NCBI RefSeq assembly: GCF_008370495.1
Contig: NZ_VTUX01000002.1
Span: 372,001 to 436,000, forward strand
Source: Pseudohalioglobus sediminis
Lineage (GTDB): Bacteria; Pseudomonadota; Gammaproteobacteria; Pseudomonadales; Halieaceae
Reading direction: 5' to 3'
DNA: 64,000 nucleotides
The position numbers and the translations under genes were made by a program. This document shows positions 46,972 through 57,496 of this stretch, piece after piece; position 1 is the first letter of the stretch; each line of letters starts with the position of its first letter. The notes below the pieces were generated by a model. The model was not told the DNA's origin and did no database searches. It was given only the letters and a program-made list of their open reading frames with translations.

Positions 46972-49900
46972 ATGTCCAGTCCTCATCCCAGGGATACCCA
47001 GCAACCAGCCCGGCTGTCGCTTTCTGGCGGCGCGCTGTTGCTTGGCGACGTCATCTGCCTGCCAGACGGCGCTATCCAGCTGCAGCAATTCAAGCTCAAG
47101 GCCGGCACCGCCCGCAGCGGCAAGGTCAGCCTGCATAAGGGCATGCGTGCAGAGCTGTCTTTGCCCGGCAAACCCTGGTGCGGGCCGATTGAGGTAAGTA
47201 TCAGTGGCGTCGACAAGGGCGCCCTGACGCTATCGCCGCGTCACCCGGACTCACCGCTGACTGACCGTTTCCTGAAAACCCTCTCCGGCGAAAGCATCAG
47301 CGCCGAGCGCGCCCCATCTGAACTGACTGGCGCCAATGACGACTACACGCGCCTCTTGCGAGCCTTCCATGACCGGGCTATCGACGACCTGGTCGCACGC
47401 CTGCCCCGCGCCATCGAAAGCATGCAGTTGGACCTGCTCGAACTGTCCACCCGCACCCGACCGGACTCCAAAGGACGCAATCGCCTCTACGAGACCGCCG
47501 TGACCCTGCGCCAACGCAAGGACGATATCGGCTTCACCCTGCTCGATAAAGTGGAAACCTATTTCGAGGAGATGGTCCCTGACAGCGGCGACCAGAGCTG
47601 GCAGCAGGGCAATGAAAACGCCAATCATCTGGGACTGGTCGACCTGGAAGAGTTCGAGGGGGACCTGGCGCTGGATCGCTGGGCCAGCGTCGCCGAGGAT
47701 ATCCACCATGTTGCCCTGGAAGCCCTGCTGATTCGTGTGGCCACGCTACTGGATGCAGATCCGCTGGCAGTGCGCCTTCCGGTGCACGTACGCCAGATCT
47801 GTACAGCCTTCCAGCAGGCGATGGACGTCAACGGCATCGCTGCAGAGTTGTCCAACGTGGTCTTCGAGTACTTTACCGAGCACCTTATCCGCCCCCTCGA
47901 CAGCTTTTACCAGTCACTCAACGCTGAACTCTCCGAGCATGGCATCAGGCCGGAGCTCGAGGAACTGATACAGGCCAAGGGAACGCTGCTGCGAAAGGAA
48001 AGCCAGGTGCACCAGCCTGAGCGCTCACACTCGCGGCAGGACGAGACGGCCGCAGCGCAGCGCACCGCGGCACCCAATGAGCCGACAGACAGCCCCGGCG
48101 AACCCCCAGCGGCGGACGCCACGGCATCCGGGCTCAGCGCGCAAGACGGAGAAATGCTGGTTGAGGCCGCTGCGGCACTGCGCCAGAGCGGGCTCACCTC
48201 CCAGAACGTATACCAGTCTGTCGTCGACGCGCTCAACTTTCGCCGCGAGGCGGAAGGGCTGGCCGACGGCGAGGCACTCGCCGCTGGCACCCCGGTTAGC
48301 GGCACCTGGGAAGGCGCCACGGTGGCCACTTCCGACCTGGATGAAGAGGCGCTCGCCGATGCGCACACCATCGCCGATGCCCTGCGCGGCCTGCAGGGCG
48401 ACCGCAACCTGCAGGCGCGCCTGCAGGAAGCCAATTCATTGCGTGCCTACCTCGCACAACACCGCGACCAGCTAAACCAGCTGCGTGAAACCAGTGGCCT
48501 GACCGCCGACAGCCTCAACCAGCTCGACCTCGTGGACAACCTGTTTGGCACCATACGCTCACAAACGGACGTCACGCCGGAGCTGCGACCAACACTGGAT
48601 AACCTGCAGATTCCACTGGCACGGCTTGCTTTACTGGACCAGCGTTTCTTCCTGGACAGGGATCATGTGGCCCGCGCCGTCGTCGACCAGCTCGCTGCAC
48701 TGGCCACCAGCGCCAACTTCCCCAACCCGGCACTGGAAGGCCGTATCAACAAGATTGTCGATGAAATCGTCACCGAGTATGAGGACGACACAGCGGTTTT
48801 CGATCGCGCCCTGACCAAGATACAAAAGCTCAGTTCGCAGCAGGAGCGCGCCCTGTCCCGCAACATCGAGCGCGTGGTGCGCATACAGGAAGGACAGGAA
48901 AAGCTGCAGCAGGCACGGCGCGCGGTGGCCGATGTGATCAACGAACGGGTCAAACCTCCCGCCGCTCCCCGGGTGCTGCTCGATCTTGTCGAGAGCGGCT
49001 GGCGCGACCTGCTGGTGCTCACCCACGTCAAGGAAGGGCCTGACAGTGCTACCTGGGCTGACCATATCAAGACACTTGACCAGCTGTCGCAATGGCTGGA
49101 GGACAAGCGCAACGGTGATCTCGACGAAGACATGATGATGCAGCGCGGCCTCGAGGCCGAGACGCTGATCGACATGGTCGACCAGCAGCTGGCTGCGGCG
49201 CTGCCCACCAACCTGAGTCACCAGAAAGTCCTCGATGAGCTACGCGCGATACTTGCCGGCAATAAGGAAGTCGACTCTGCCGAGGTGCCCGAGCAGCAGG
49301 ACACCGGGTCAGCAGAAAAAACCCGCGCCAAGGTGGAAGACCTGCCTCGCCTGCGTCGCTGGGTGCGGCGTGTCGAGCAATTGGAGCAGGGCTGCTGGCT
49401 GACCTACCGCGACAAGAAGGGCCAGAAGCGGCGTATGCAACTGGCGTGGGTCAATTCAAGCAAAGACCGCTACATTTTCGTTAACGAGCGCGGACAGAAA
49501 ATAGCCGACCTGACCGCCGTGCAATTGGCTCGCAAGCTCAGCACGGGGGTACAACCACCCGCCCCCGCCGATACACTCTCTGTGCTCGACCAGAGCCTGT
49601 ACCAGACCCTGGAGCATGTGCAGAAAACCCTGAGCTTCACCCGCAATCACGACAGCCTCACCCGCCTGATCAACCGCGAGACTCTGCTCGACCAGATGGG
49701 CAGGGCCCTGCGCCATGCCCAGGTCAAGAGTTCCCAACACGCCGTTCTCTATCTCGACATCGACCAGTTCAACCTGGTGAATGACATCTACGACGAGGTC
49801 ACAGGTGACGCGGTGCTACAGGAATTCAGCAACCTGTTGGCGCAATTGCATAGCAAGAAATCCTCCTCGGCGCGCATAGAGGGAGACCAGTTCGCCGTGC

Positions 49901-50949
49901 TGCTGATTGATCGCAGCCTGGAACAGGCCGAAGCGGTGGCCAGCAAGATCCGGGAAGATATCGAAAGCGGCAGTATGGAAATCGAGGGTGAGAACGTCAC
50001 GTTCACGGTCTCCATTGGCGTGGCCCCGATACTCGAGTACAGCCCCTCCGTTGACCAGGTACTGGAATCGGCGCGTTCAGCGATGGAACACGCCAAGGAA
50101 CAGGGCCGTAACCGGGTGCAGGTTTACAACGAGGACCAGTCACTGGCAGCGAGTTTCCGCCAGGAAAAGAATCTCACCCGGGAAAGCCTGGAACAGGCAC
50201 TTGCCACCGACCGCTTTGTCCTGCAGGCGCAGCCCATCGTGCAGGTGGCCATAGACAGCGACCAACCGGTGAGCCGTCACTACGAGCTATTGCTGGCGCT
50301 GTCCAACCCGGATGGAACGCTGTCATCCCCGTCGGACTTCATCAGCAGCGCGGAGCGCTATGGCTTCATGAACCTGGTGGATCGCTGGGTGGTGCGCGAG
50401 GCGTTCACCTGGGTCAGTCACCTGATGGACGAGGAAAAAGAGGTGCCGCACCTGTCTATCAACCTGTCGGGCAACAGTATTACCGATGACGACTTCCTCG
50501 AATACCTGCTGGAAGAGATATCCGAATTTGGCGTGGGCACCAGCCGCATCTGCTTCGAAATCACCGAGACGGGCACGATTTCAAACCTGGTAAAAGCCGC
50601 GGATTTTGTGCGCGCATTCCGCAATATCGGCTGCAAGTTTTCTATCGACGACTTCGGCACCGGGCTGGCCAGTCACAACTACCTGCGCGAACTGCCGGTG
50701 GATTACGTCAAGATTGATGGCACGTTTGTGACCGGCATCCACCAGAATCGCTCCGATTACGCCATGGCGCGCTCGATCAATGATCTTGCGCATTTCCTCG
50801 GCCAGGAGACCATCGCCGAATCCGTGGAAAACGAGGAAATCATCCAGAAACTGAAGGAAATCGGCGTAGACTACCTGCAGGGCTGGGGCATCGCCAGGCC
50901 GAAACCCCTGGCTGAGGTCACCGAGGACCTCTCCACCATCGCCAAGTAG
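46972..50949 (+). CDS. DUF1631-GGDEF-EAL protein (predicted c-di-GMP phosphodiesterase)
   Basis: The 1325-residue cytoplasmic protein has a long N-terminal DUF1631 region (to about 870, mainly helical and acidic), then a GGDEF domain and an EAL domain. The GGDEF signature is degenerate (EGDQF, residues 970-974), so cyclase activity is unlikely, though it may bind GTP. The EAL domain keeps the key residues: E1105 in ELL, Asn in INLSGN, Glu in EITET, the two Asp in DDFGTG, Lys in KIDG, Glu in AESVEN, and Gln in LQGWG. Hydrolysis of c-di-GMP is therefore plausible. A good AGGAGAG site precedes the ATG. The next gene starts two bases after its stop. Confidence 0.88.
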   Translation: MSSPHPRDTQQPARLSLSGGALLLGDVICLPDGAIQLQQFKLKAGTARSGKVSLHKGMRAELSLPGKPWCGPIEVSISGVDKGALTLSPRHPDSPLTDRFLKTLSGESISAERAPSELTGANDDYTRLLRAFHDRAIDDLVARLPRAIESMQLDLLELSTRTRPDSKGRNRLYETAVTLRQRKDDIGFTLLDKVETYFEEMVPDSGDQSWQQGNENANHLGLVDLEEFEGDLALDRWASVAEDIHHVALEALLIRVATLLDADPLAVRLPVHVRQICTAFQQAMDVNGIAAELSNVVFEYFTEHLIRPLDSFYQSLNAELSEHGIRPELEELIQAKGTLLRKESQVHQPERSHSRQDETAAAQRTAAPNEPTDSPGEPPAADATASGLSAQDGEMLVEAAAALRQSGLTSQNVYQSVVDALNFRREAEGLADGEALAAGTPVSGTWEGATVATSDLDEEALADAHTIADALRGLQGDRNLQARLQEANSLRAYLAQHRDQLNQLRETSGLTADSLNQLDLVDNLFGTIRSQTDVTPELRPTLDNLQIPLARLALLDQRFFLDRDHVARAVVDQLAALATSANFPNPALEGRINKIVDEIVTEYEDDTAVFDRALTKIQKLSSQQERALSRNIERVVRIQEGQEKLQQARRAVADVINERVKPPAAPRVLLDLVESGWRDLLVLTHVKEGPDSATWADHIKTLDQLSQWLEDKRNGDLDEDMMMQRGLEAETLIDMVDQQLAAALPTNLSHQKVLDELRAILAGNKEVDSAEVPEQQDTGSAEKTRAKVEDLPRLRRWVRRVEQLEQGCWLTYRDKKGQKRRMQLAWVNSSKDRYIFVNERGQKIADLTAVQLARKLSTGVQPPAPADTLSVLDQSLYQTLEHVQKTLSFTRNHDSLTRLINRETLLDQMGRALRHAQVKSSQHAVLYLDIDQFNLVNDIYDEVTGDAVLQEFSNLLAQLHSKKSSSARIEGDQFAVLLIDRSLEQAEAVASKIREDIESGSMEIEGENVTFTVSIGVAPILEYSPSVDQVLESARSAMEHAKEQGRNRVQVYNEDQSLAASFRQEKNLTRESLEQALATDRFVLQAQPIVQVAIDSDQPVSRHYELLLALSNPDGTLSSPSDFISSAERYGFMNLVDRWVVREAFTWVSHLMDEEKEVPHLSINLSGNSITDDDFLEYLLEEISEFGVGTSRICFEITETGTISNLVKAADFVRAFRNIGCKFSIDDFGTGLASHNYLRELPVDYVKIDGTFVTGIHQNRSDYAMARSINDLAHFLGQETIAESVENEEIIQKLKEIGVDYLQGWGIARPKPLAEVTEDLSTIAK

Positions 50950-50951
50950 GC

Positions 50952-52124
50952 ATGAGCATGCCCCCCCTCCCGGTCGACCCCCGTTACGACGAACTGGTCG
51001 GACTGATATACCAGGGGGCCCTGGAACCCAGGCCCTGGCAAAGCGCACTGCCCCGGCTGCGCGGGGTGCTTGATGCACAAGTGGCTTCACTGGTCCTGCG
51101 TCCGCCCTCGGAACAGGATCGCGGCGCCATACTCAACTGCGTGCGACCGGAACCCGGCGATGTCGAAGACACCCTGGCCGATCCCGATGCCTGGCAATCG
51201 GCCGCTTACCAGGAAGAGTTTTTTACCCTTGATCCCTTCATCAACCTGCCCCAGGACCAGGTAGTCGCACTCAGCGACATGCTCACCGAGCAGGAATTAC
51301 TGGCCTCAGAATACTATCGACAGTACCTGGAACCGGTCGGCTTGTTCCATATACTGGGCGTCGATACCGGCGAACCCGGGGGCATGCTGGCGCGCCTGCG
51401 CTTTTCCAGACGCCGGGAAGAAGGCGACTTCAATGACGACGAGCGCAATCTGCTAAGCCTGGTAGCCCCGCACCTGCGCCGCGCCATCCAGATCTACGCC
51501 ACGCTCAACCGCACTACATCGGAACGCGACATCTACGCGGGCGCTGTGTCGCAACTGGCCGTGGCCAGCATCATTCTCGACGAACAGGCCCGGGTCATCA
51601 GCGCCAATCCCGTTGCCCAGGCCCTGCTGGAGCAACAGGATGGGCTGTGGCTCAAGGACCAGCACCTGCAAGTGGCGGGACGCAATACCAATCGGGAATT
51701 GCAGCAGGCGGTGCAGGACATCATCCGTGCCCAGCATCGTGGAGAAGCCAGTGTGGTGCGTGCGCTGCGCGTGCCGCGAGCTGCGGGGCACTCGCCGCTG
51801 GGGCTGTTGGTGCGGCCGGTGCCGCCGTCGCAGGGGCGCGAGGGGCAGTCCAGCCCCTGTGCGGCCATTTTTATCTCCGACCCCGACCTGCACGAATCCG
51901 CAGACCGGCGGGCACTGGGTGAACTGTTCGAGTTAACACCCGCGGAGTGCAACCTGGCGATCCTGCTGGCACGAGGGCTCAGTCTCGCTGAAGCATCGGC
52001 TGCGCAGAGTATTTCCCAGCACACTGCCAGGGCCCAACTCAAATCCATATTTGCCAAGACCGGCGTATCGCGCCAGGCAGAACTGGTGCGCCTGGTCATC
52101 AAAAGCGTCGCGTCCCTGGGTTGA
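50952..52124 (+). CDS. LuxR-type transcriptional regulator
   Basis: The 390-residue protein ends in a LuxR-type helix-turn-helix (FELTPAECNLAILLARGLSLAEASAAQSISQHTARAQLKSI type; residues about 320-385). The N-terminal 300 residues contain a probable sensory domain with a PAS-like stretch (ASIILDEQARVISANPVAQALLE, about residues 208-230). It is not an autoinducer-binding LuxR type. It starts two bases after the c-di-GMP protein and is probably co-transcribed. The signal and targets are unknown. Confidence 0.82.
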   Translation: MSMPPLPVDPRYDELVGLIYQGALEPRPWQSALPRLRGVLDAQVASLVLRPPSEQDRGAILNCVRPEPGDVEDTLADPDAWQSAAYQEEFFTLDPFINLPQDQVVALSDMLTEQELLASEYYRQYLEPVGLFHILGVDTGEPGGMLARLRFSRRREEGDFNDDERNLLSLVAPHLRRAIQIYATLNRTTSERDIYAGAVSQLAVASIILDEQARVISANPVAQALLEQQDGLWLKDQHLQVAGRNTNRELQQAVQDIIRAQHRGEASVVRALRVPRAAGHSPLGLLVRPVPPSQGREGQSSPCAAIFISDPDLHESADRRALGELFELTPAECNLAILLARGLSLAEASAAQSISQHTARAQLKSIFAKTGVSRQAELVRLVIKSVASLG

Positions 52125-52133
52125 ATGACACGG

Positions 52134-52147
52134 TTGACGTGGATCAA
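52134..52147 (+). promoter_or_regulatory. FNR/ANR box upstream of hemN
   Basis: TTGACGTGGATCAA matches the FNR consensus TTGAT-N4-ATCAA with one mismatch. A GATAAG -10-like element follows at 52168-52173. A start site near 52180-52182 would put the box at about -40/-41.5, the classical activating position. HemN is a known FNR target in other bacteria. Confidence 0.75.
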
Positions 52148-52206
52148 CACCCGCTGATCCGGTTCCTGATAAGGTCCGCTTCATTGCAACCGGAAGCTGT
52201 ACCCAG

Positions 52207-53643
52207 ATGACCATAATGCCCAAAGACCTCGTCGCTTCTACCGCTTTACCAGCGAAGCACCAGGCGGAAATGGACCTCGCACGCAAATACGCGAGTCAGG
52301 GGCCGCGCTACACTTCTTACCCAACCGCACCGCAGTTCCGGCAGGATTTTCCGCTGCAGGGCTACCGCGACTGGCAGGGTCAGGATGGTGATCACAAGAG
52401 AGAGCCCCTGTCGCTTTACCTGCACATTCCCTTCTGTAACGACATCTGTTACTACTGCGCCTGCAACAAAATTGTTACTCGCGAGAAAAACGTGGCCCAG
52501 AATTACCTGGGTCACCTGCAACGCGAAATTGCCATGCAGGCAGAACTGGTCGGCAACCAGCGACCCATTACCCAGATGCACTGGGGAGGTGGCACGCCCA
52601 CCTATCTTGATAACGCCCAGATCACCGAGCTGATGCACTTGCTGGCGAGCCACTTCAGGCTGCTGGACAAGGGCTACCGCGAGTACTCCATTGAGATAGA
52701 CCCGCGCACCATCGAGACCAGCACCATTGCGCTGCTCAAAGGGGTGGGATTCAACCGCATCAGCCTGGGCATACAGGATTTTGACCCACTGGTGCAGAAA
52801 TCTGTGAATCGTATTCAGCCTTTCTCCCAGATTGCCGCTCTGGTCAACAGCATCCGCAGCCACGATTTCCGCTCACTCAGCTTCGACCTGATCTATGGCC
52901 TGCCCCACCAGGACCGCTACAGCATGGCAGAGACCCTGCGCAAGGTGATCGAATTACGCCCTGACCGGATTGCCTGCTACAACTATGCGCACCTGCCGGA
53001 ACGTTTCTCCAGCCAGCGTGCGATCGATCGACTCACACTGCCTGAACCCGACGAAAAACTGCTGCTGCACGAGATCATCAGTCACACCCTGCAGGAGGCC
53101 GGTTATCTCCACATCGGCATGGACCACTTCGTGCTGCCAGAGGACGAACTGGCACTGGCGCAGGTCGAGGGTCGGTTACAGCGCAATTTCCAGGGTTATT
53201 CACTGAAGATGGCCGACGACCTGCTCGGACTGGGCGTGTCCGCTATCAGCCAGATCGGCGACTTCTACCTGCAGAACGAACGCGAGCTGAATGGCTACTA
53301 CAAATTGCTCGACGAGGGTGAACTGCCGATCACAAGAGGCTGCAAGGTCAGCGACGACGACAAGCTGCGGCGCCACATCATCATGACGCTGATCTCCGAG
53401 TTGAGGCTGGATATCATCGACTGCAACCGCCAGTTCGGGATCGATTTCGAGCAGCAGTTCGCACGTGAACTGGCGGGCCTGGCGCCGATGATAGCGGACG
53501 ATCTGCTGACTTTGTCCGACTCTGCCATCGAGATCACACCACGCGGCAGGCCGTTCCTGCGCAATATCTGCATGCTCTTCGATGCCTACCTGGGCGCCCA
53601 CAAAGGCGACGAACCGCCACCCAACTTCTCTGCAACTGTATAA
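52207..53643 (+). CDS. hemN: Oxygen-independent coproporphyrinogen III oxidase
   Basis: HemN is a radical-SAM enzyme that decarboxylates coproporphyrinogen III during low-oxygen heme synthesis. The 478-residue product has the cluster motif CNDICYYCAC (two cysteines at spacing 3, one at spacing 2, plus the fourth Cys), PRYTSYPTAPQF at the N-terminus, and GGGTPTYL. It therefore belongs to genuine HemN rather than the HemW family. The ATG at 52207 is used; another at 52216 is possible. It is the first gene of the low-oxygen cluster and is preceded by an FNR box. Confidence 0.95.
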   Translation: MTIMPKDLVASTALPAKHQAEMDLARKYASQGPRYTSYPTAPQFRQDFPLQGYRDWQGQDGDHKREPLSLYLHIPFCNDICYYCACNKIVTREKNVAQNYLGHLQREIAMQAELVGNQRPITQMHWGGGTPTYLDNAQITELMHLLASHFRLLDKGYREYSIEIDPRTIETSTIALLKGVGFNRISLGIQDFDPLVQKSVNRIQPFSQIAALVNSIRSHDFRSLSFDLIYGLPHQDRYSMAETLRKVIELRPDRIACYNYAHLPERFSSQRAIDRLTLPEPDEKLLLHEIISHTLQEAGYLHIGMDHFVLPEDELALAQVEGRLQRNFQGYSLKMADDLLGLGVSAISQIGDFYLQNERELNGYYKLLDEGELPITRGCKVSDDDKLRRHIIMTLISELRLDIIDCNRQFGIDFEQQFARELAGLAPMIADDLLTLSDSAIEITPRGRPFLRNICMLFDAYLGAHKGDEPPPNFSATV

Positions 53644-53664
53644 ATATTCACCAACAAAACAGAG

Positions 53665-53694
53665 TTACAGCACTTTAGGGTTTTCGACTATAAT
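53665..53694 (+). promoter_or_regulatory. Putative sigma-70 promoter of fnr
   Basis: TTACAG (53665-53670) and a perfect TATAAT (53689-53694) are separated by 18 bases, about 30 bases ahead of the fnr ATG at 53724. No FNR box overlaps it, so fnr appears to be transcribed independently of the oxygen signal. Promoter activity is predicted, not shown. Confidence 0.55.
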
Positions 53695-53723
53695 TGCCCC
53701 TGCAATATGCCAGGGGAAGTAGT

Positions 53724-54476
53724 ATGACCAACATCGCCCAGTCCGGGGACGCCGCGTTGAAGCCTTGCACCCACGATTACCAGGTTAATTGTGGCAATTG
53801 TCGCCTTAACAGCATCTGTCTACCACTGGCGCTGGAAAGCGATGACATACAGCAACTGGACGACATCATCCAGCGCAGTAAACCCCTGCAAAAAAACCAG
53901 CACCTGTATCGCGAGGGCGATGAGTTCCAATCTGTGTTCGCGGTACGTTCCGGCACCCTCAAGGCCTACAAGACCACGGATGACGGTCGCGAGCAGGTCA
54001 CCGGCTTCTACTTCCCGGGAGAGATCCTGGGCATGGACGGCATCAGCAACAACGCCCATGCATCCTCGGCCAAAGCCCTGGAGACCGCCGCCATTTGCGA
54101 GATCCCGTTTGTTTCGCTGGAGAAGCTCAGCGCGCTGATGCCCAACCTGCAGCGCCATTTCTTCCAGTTGATGAGCCACGAAATCACCGAAGACCAGCAA
54201 CTGATCACGCTGCTGAGTAAAAACTCCGCCGACGAACGTGTGGCGGCGCTGATGCTCAGCATCTCCGGGCGCAACGCCCGACGCAAGCTCAGCGCCACAC
54301 AATTTCGCCTACCCATGTCGCGCGTCGACATCGGCAACTATCTCGGGCTCACGGTGGAAACCGTGTCCCGGGTGTTCAGCCGCATGCAGAAAATGGAGGT
54401 TCTGCGGGTAGATAACAAGGAAATCGAGATTCTGGACCCGGACGGTCTCAGGAGCATCGCCAACCTGGGACAATGA
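53724..54476 (+). CDS. fnr: FNR/ANR-type oxygen-sensing transcriptional regulator
   Basis: The 250-residue protein binds a [4Fe-4S] cluster that dimerises it when oxygen is low. The cluster ligands are C23-x2-C26-x5-C32 with C125 as the fourth, the usual FNR spacing. A cyclic-nucleotide-binding-like domain (RSGTLKAYKTTDDGREQ) and a helix-turn-helix with the recognition helix TVETVSRVFSRMQ follow; the Glu and Ser-Arg contact TTGAT. The ATG at 53724 follows CAGGGGAAG. Regulation of hemN and the cco genes is supported by FNR boxes on either side. Confidence 0.95.
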   Translation: MTNIAQSGDAALKPCTHDYQVNCGNCRLNSICLPLALESDDIQQLDDIIQRSKPLQKNQHLYREGDEFQSVFAVRSGTLKAYKTTDDGREQVTGFYFPGEILGMDGISNNAHASSAKALETAAICEIPFVSLEKLSALMPNLQRHFFQLMSHEITEDQQLITLLSKNSADERVAALMLSISGRNARRKLSATQFRLPMSRVDIGNYLGLTVETVSRVFSRMQKMEVLRVDNKEIEILDPDGLRSIANLGQ

Positions 54477-54501
54477 CCCTCGTTGCTGGTGCCCTGCTAC
54501 C

Positions 54502-54515
54502 TTGATTCACATCAA
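54502..54515 (+). promoter_or_regulatory. Perfect FNR/ANR box upstream of the YIP1-cco genes
   Basis: TTGATTCACATCAA matches TTGAT-N4-ATCAA exactly. A TAGAAT -10 element (54537-54542) lies so that a start site near 54549 would place the box at about -41. The first coding gene downstream is the YIP1-family gene at 54587, then ccoN; no other FNR box is seen before ccoN, so this site most likely controls the oxidase as a whole. Confidence 0.85.
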
Positions 54516-54586
54516 GGTGATTGCCGCTGGAAGTCCTAGAATGCTAGCGCAAACAACCAGAGTACCTTTGGGGAGACCATAACCTA

Positions 54587-55186
54587 ATGATTCAGCATAC
54601 CTTCGGCTTGTTAGTTAAGCCCAGTTCCCAGTGGAAGACCGTCGGCGAGTTGTCTGAAAGCTCGTTTCGGACTCTTCTGTTATACCCCTGGATTCTGGCG
54701 ATCATTCCAGCGGTAGCCTGGTACTACGGCACCACGCACGTGGGCTGGACGGTCGGTGATGGCGAAACCATCAAGCTGACCAAAGACAGCGCCATGACCA
54801 TCTGTATTCTGTTCTATATCACCCAGGTCGTCTGCCTGGCCGCCATCGGCTACTTCATCCACTGGATGTCAGACACCTACGGCGCCGAATCCACTATCAC
54901 CAAGGGCATCATCATCGCCTCACTGGCTGCCACCCCCCTGTTCCTGTTCGGCGCCGTGGGCTTTTATCCCATCCTGTGGCTGGACCTGCTCATCGGTATC
55001 GTCGCGGTCTGCTGGGCGGTCTACCTGATGTACCTCGGCATTCCCATCGTCATGGATATCCCCGAAGAGCGCGGTTTCCTGTTCTCGAGCGCGGTGATGG
55101 GTGTGGCCCTGGTGATACTCATCTGCCTGATGGTGGGTGCGGTGATTCTCTGGGACTTCGGTGCGGCACCGGCCTTTACCGATTGA
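54587..55186 (+). CDS. YIP1-family integral membrane protein ahead of ccoN
   Basis: The 199-residue protein has about five hydrophobic helices (residues 30-48, 68-90, 105-125, 125-150, 165-190) with polar loops. It fits the Yip1/DUF1282 family (HTFGLLVKPSSQW opening, GIPIVMDIPEERGF loop). The family function in bacteria is not known. Its position as first gene behind the FNR box of the cbb3 oxidase suggests a role in oxidase assembly or regulation, by inference only. The ribosome-binding site is TTTGGGGAG. Confidence 0.7.
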   Translation: MIQHTFGLLVKPSSQWKTVGELSESSFRTLLLYPWILAIIPAVAWYYGTTHVGWTVGDGETIKLTKDSAMTICILFYITQVVCLAAIGYFIHWMSDTYGAESTITKGIIIASLAATPLFLFGAVGFYPILWLDLLIGIVAVCWAVYLMYLGIPIVMDIPEERGFLFSSAVMGVALVILICLMVGAVILWDFGAAPAFTD

Positions 55187-55249
55187 TAGCAAGGCCTTCG
55201 GGCCAGAACGATTTTGTTGTTTTTAGAAATCTGACTTTGGAATGAAACC

Positions 55250-56689
<1,440 letters not shown>

Positions 56690-56702
56690 GGAGCGACAAG
56701 CA

Positions 56703-57311
56703 ATGAAACATGAAGCAATTGAAACCAATGTCGGCCTGATGATGATCGGGATTGTCATTGCCCTGAGCTTTGGCACCCTGGTAGAGCTGGTTCCGCTGAT
56801 GTTCATCAAGGAAACCAACGAGCCCATCGCCGGCCTCAAGCCACTGCCTGCGCTGGAGCTGGAGGGTCGTGACATCTACATACGCGAGGGCTGCAATACC
56901 TGCCACTCGCAAATGATTCGCCCCCTGCGCGCGGAGACCGAGCGCTACGGACACTACTCCGTTGCCGGTGAACACGTGTACGAGCACCCCTTCCTTTGGG
57001 GCTCCAAGCGCACCGGCCCGGACCTGGCTCGGGTGGGCCAGCGTTACAGTGACGACTGGCACCGCGCGCACATGTACAACCCGCGTGACGTGGTCCCCGA
57101 GTCCAACATGCCCGCCTTCCCCTGGCTTTTCGACAAGGAACTGTCCGGCGATAAAACCGGCAAGAAAATGGCCGCCCTGCGTGCCGTAGGGGTTCCCTAC
57201 ACCGACGAGGACATCGCCGGAGCCAAGGCGGCGGTTGAAGGCAGGAAAGAAATCGATGCCCTGGTTGCCTACCTGCAACAACTGGGCACCCTGCTGCAGA
57301 CAAGGCGCTAG
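56703..57311 (+). CDS. ccoO: Cytochrome cbb3 oxidase subunit II (CcoO)
   Basis: CcoO is a membrane-anchored monohaem cytochrome c. The 202-residue product has one N-terminal helix ([20 protein letters not shown]) and a haem c site CNTCH near residue 63. A distal Met lies in SNMPAFPW. The ATG at 56703 follows GAGGAGCG; the longer in-frame open stretch lies inside ccoN and is rejected. Confidence 0.96.
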   Translation: MKHEAIETNVGLMMIGIVIALSFGTLVELVPLMFIKETNEPIAGLKPLPALELEGRDIYIREGCNTCHSQMIRPLRAETERYGHYSVAGEHVYEHPFLWGSKRTGPDLARVGQRYSDDWHRAHMYNPRDVVPESNMPAFPWLFDKELSGDKTGKKMAALRAVGVPYTDEDIAGAKAAVEGRKEIDALVAYLQQLGTLLQTRR

Positions 57312-57316
57312 AAGCT

Positions 57317-57496
57317 ATGGATATCAACGACCTCAGAGGCCTGAGCACGTTACTCCTGATGGTGACATTCATCGGGATGTGCTTCTGGGCTTACAGCAAA
57401 AAACGCAAAAAATCATTTGATGAAGCCGCCAACTTGCCATTCGCAGACGAGGAGCTGAATCAACGCACCATGCAGGAGGAAGGAAGGAATGGCTAG
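57317..57496 (+). CDS. ccoQ: Cytochrome cbb3 oxidase small subunit CcoQ
   Basis: This 59-residue gene sits between ccoO and ccoP. It begins MDINDLRGLST, has a single membrane helix (LLLMVTFIGMCFWAY) followed by a lysine-rich segment (SKKRKKSF), and ends EEGRNG. This is the CcoQ layout (short, one span, basic after the helix). It overlaps ccoP by 8 bases. CcoQ stabilises the oxidase. Confidence 0.9.
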   Translation: MDINDLRGLSTLLLMVTFIGMCFWAYSKKRKKSFDEAANLPFADEELNQRTMQEEGRNG

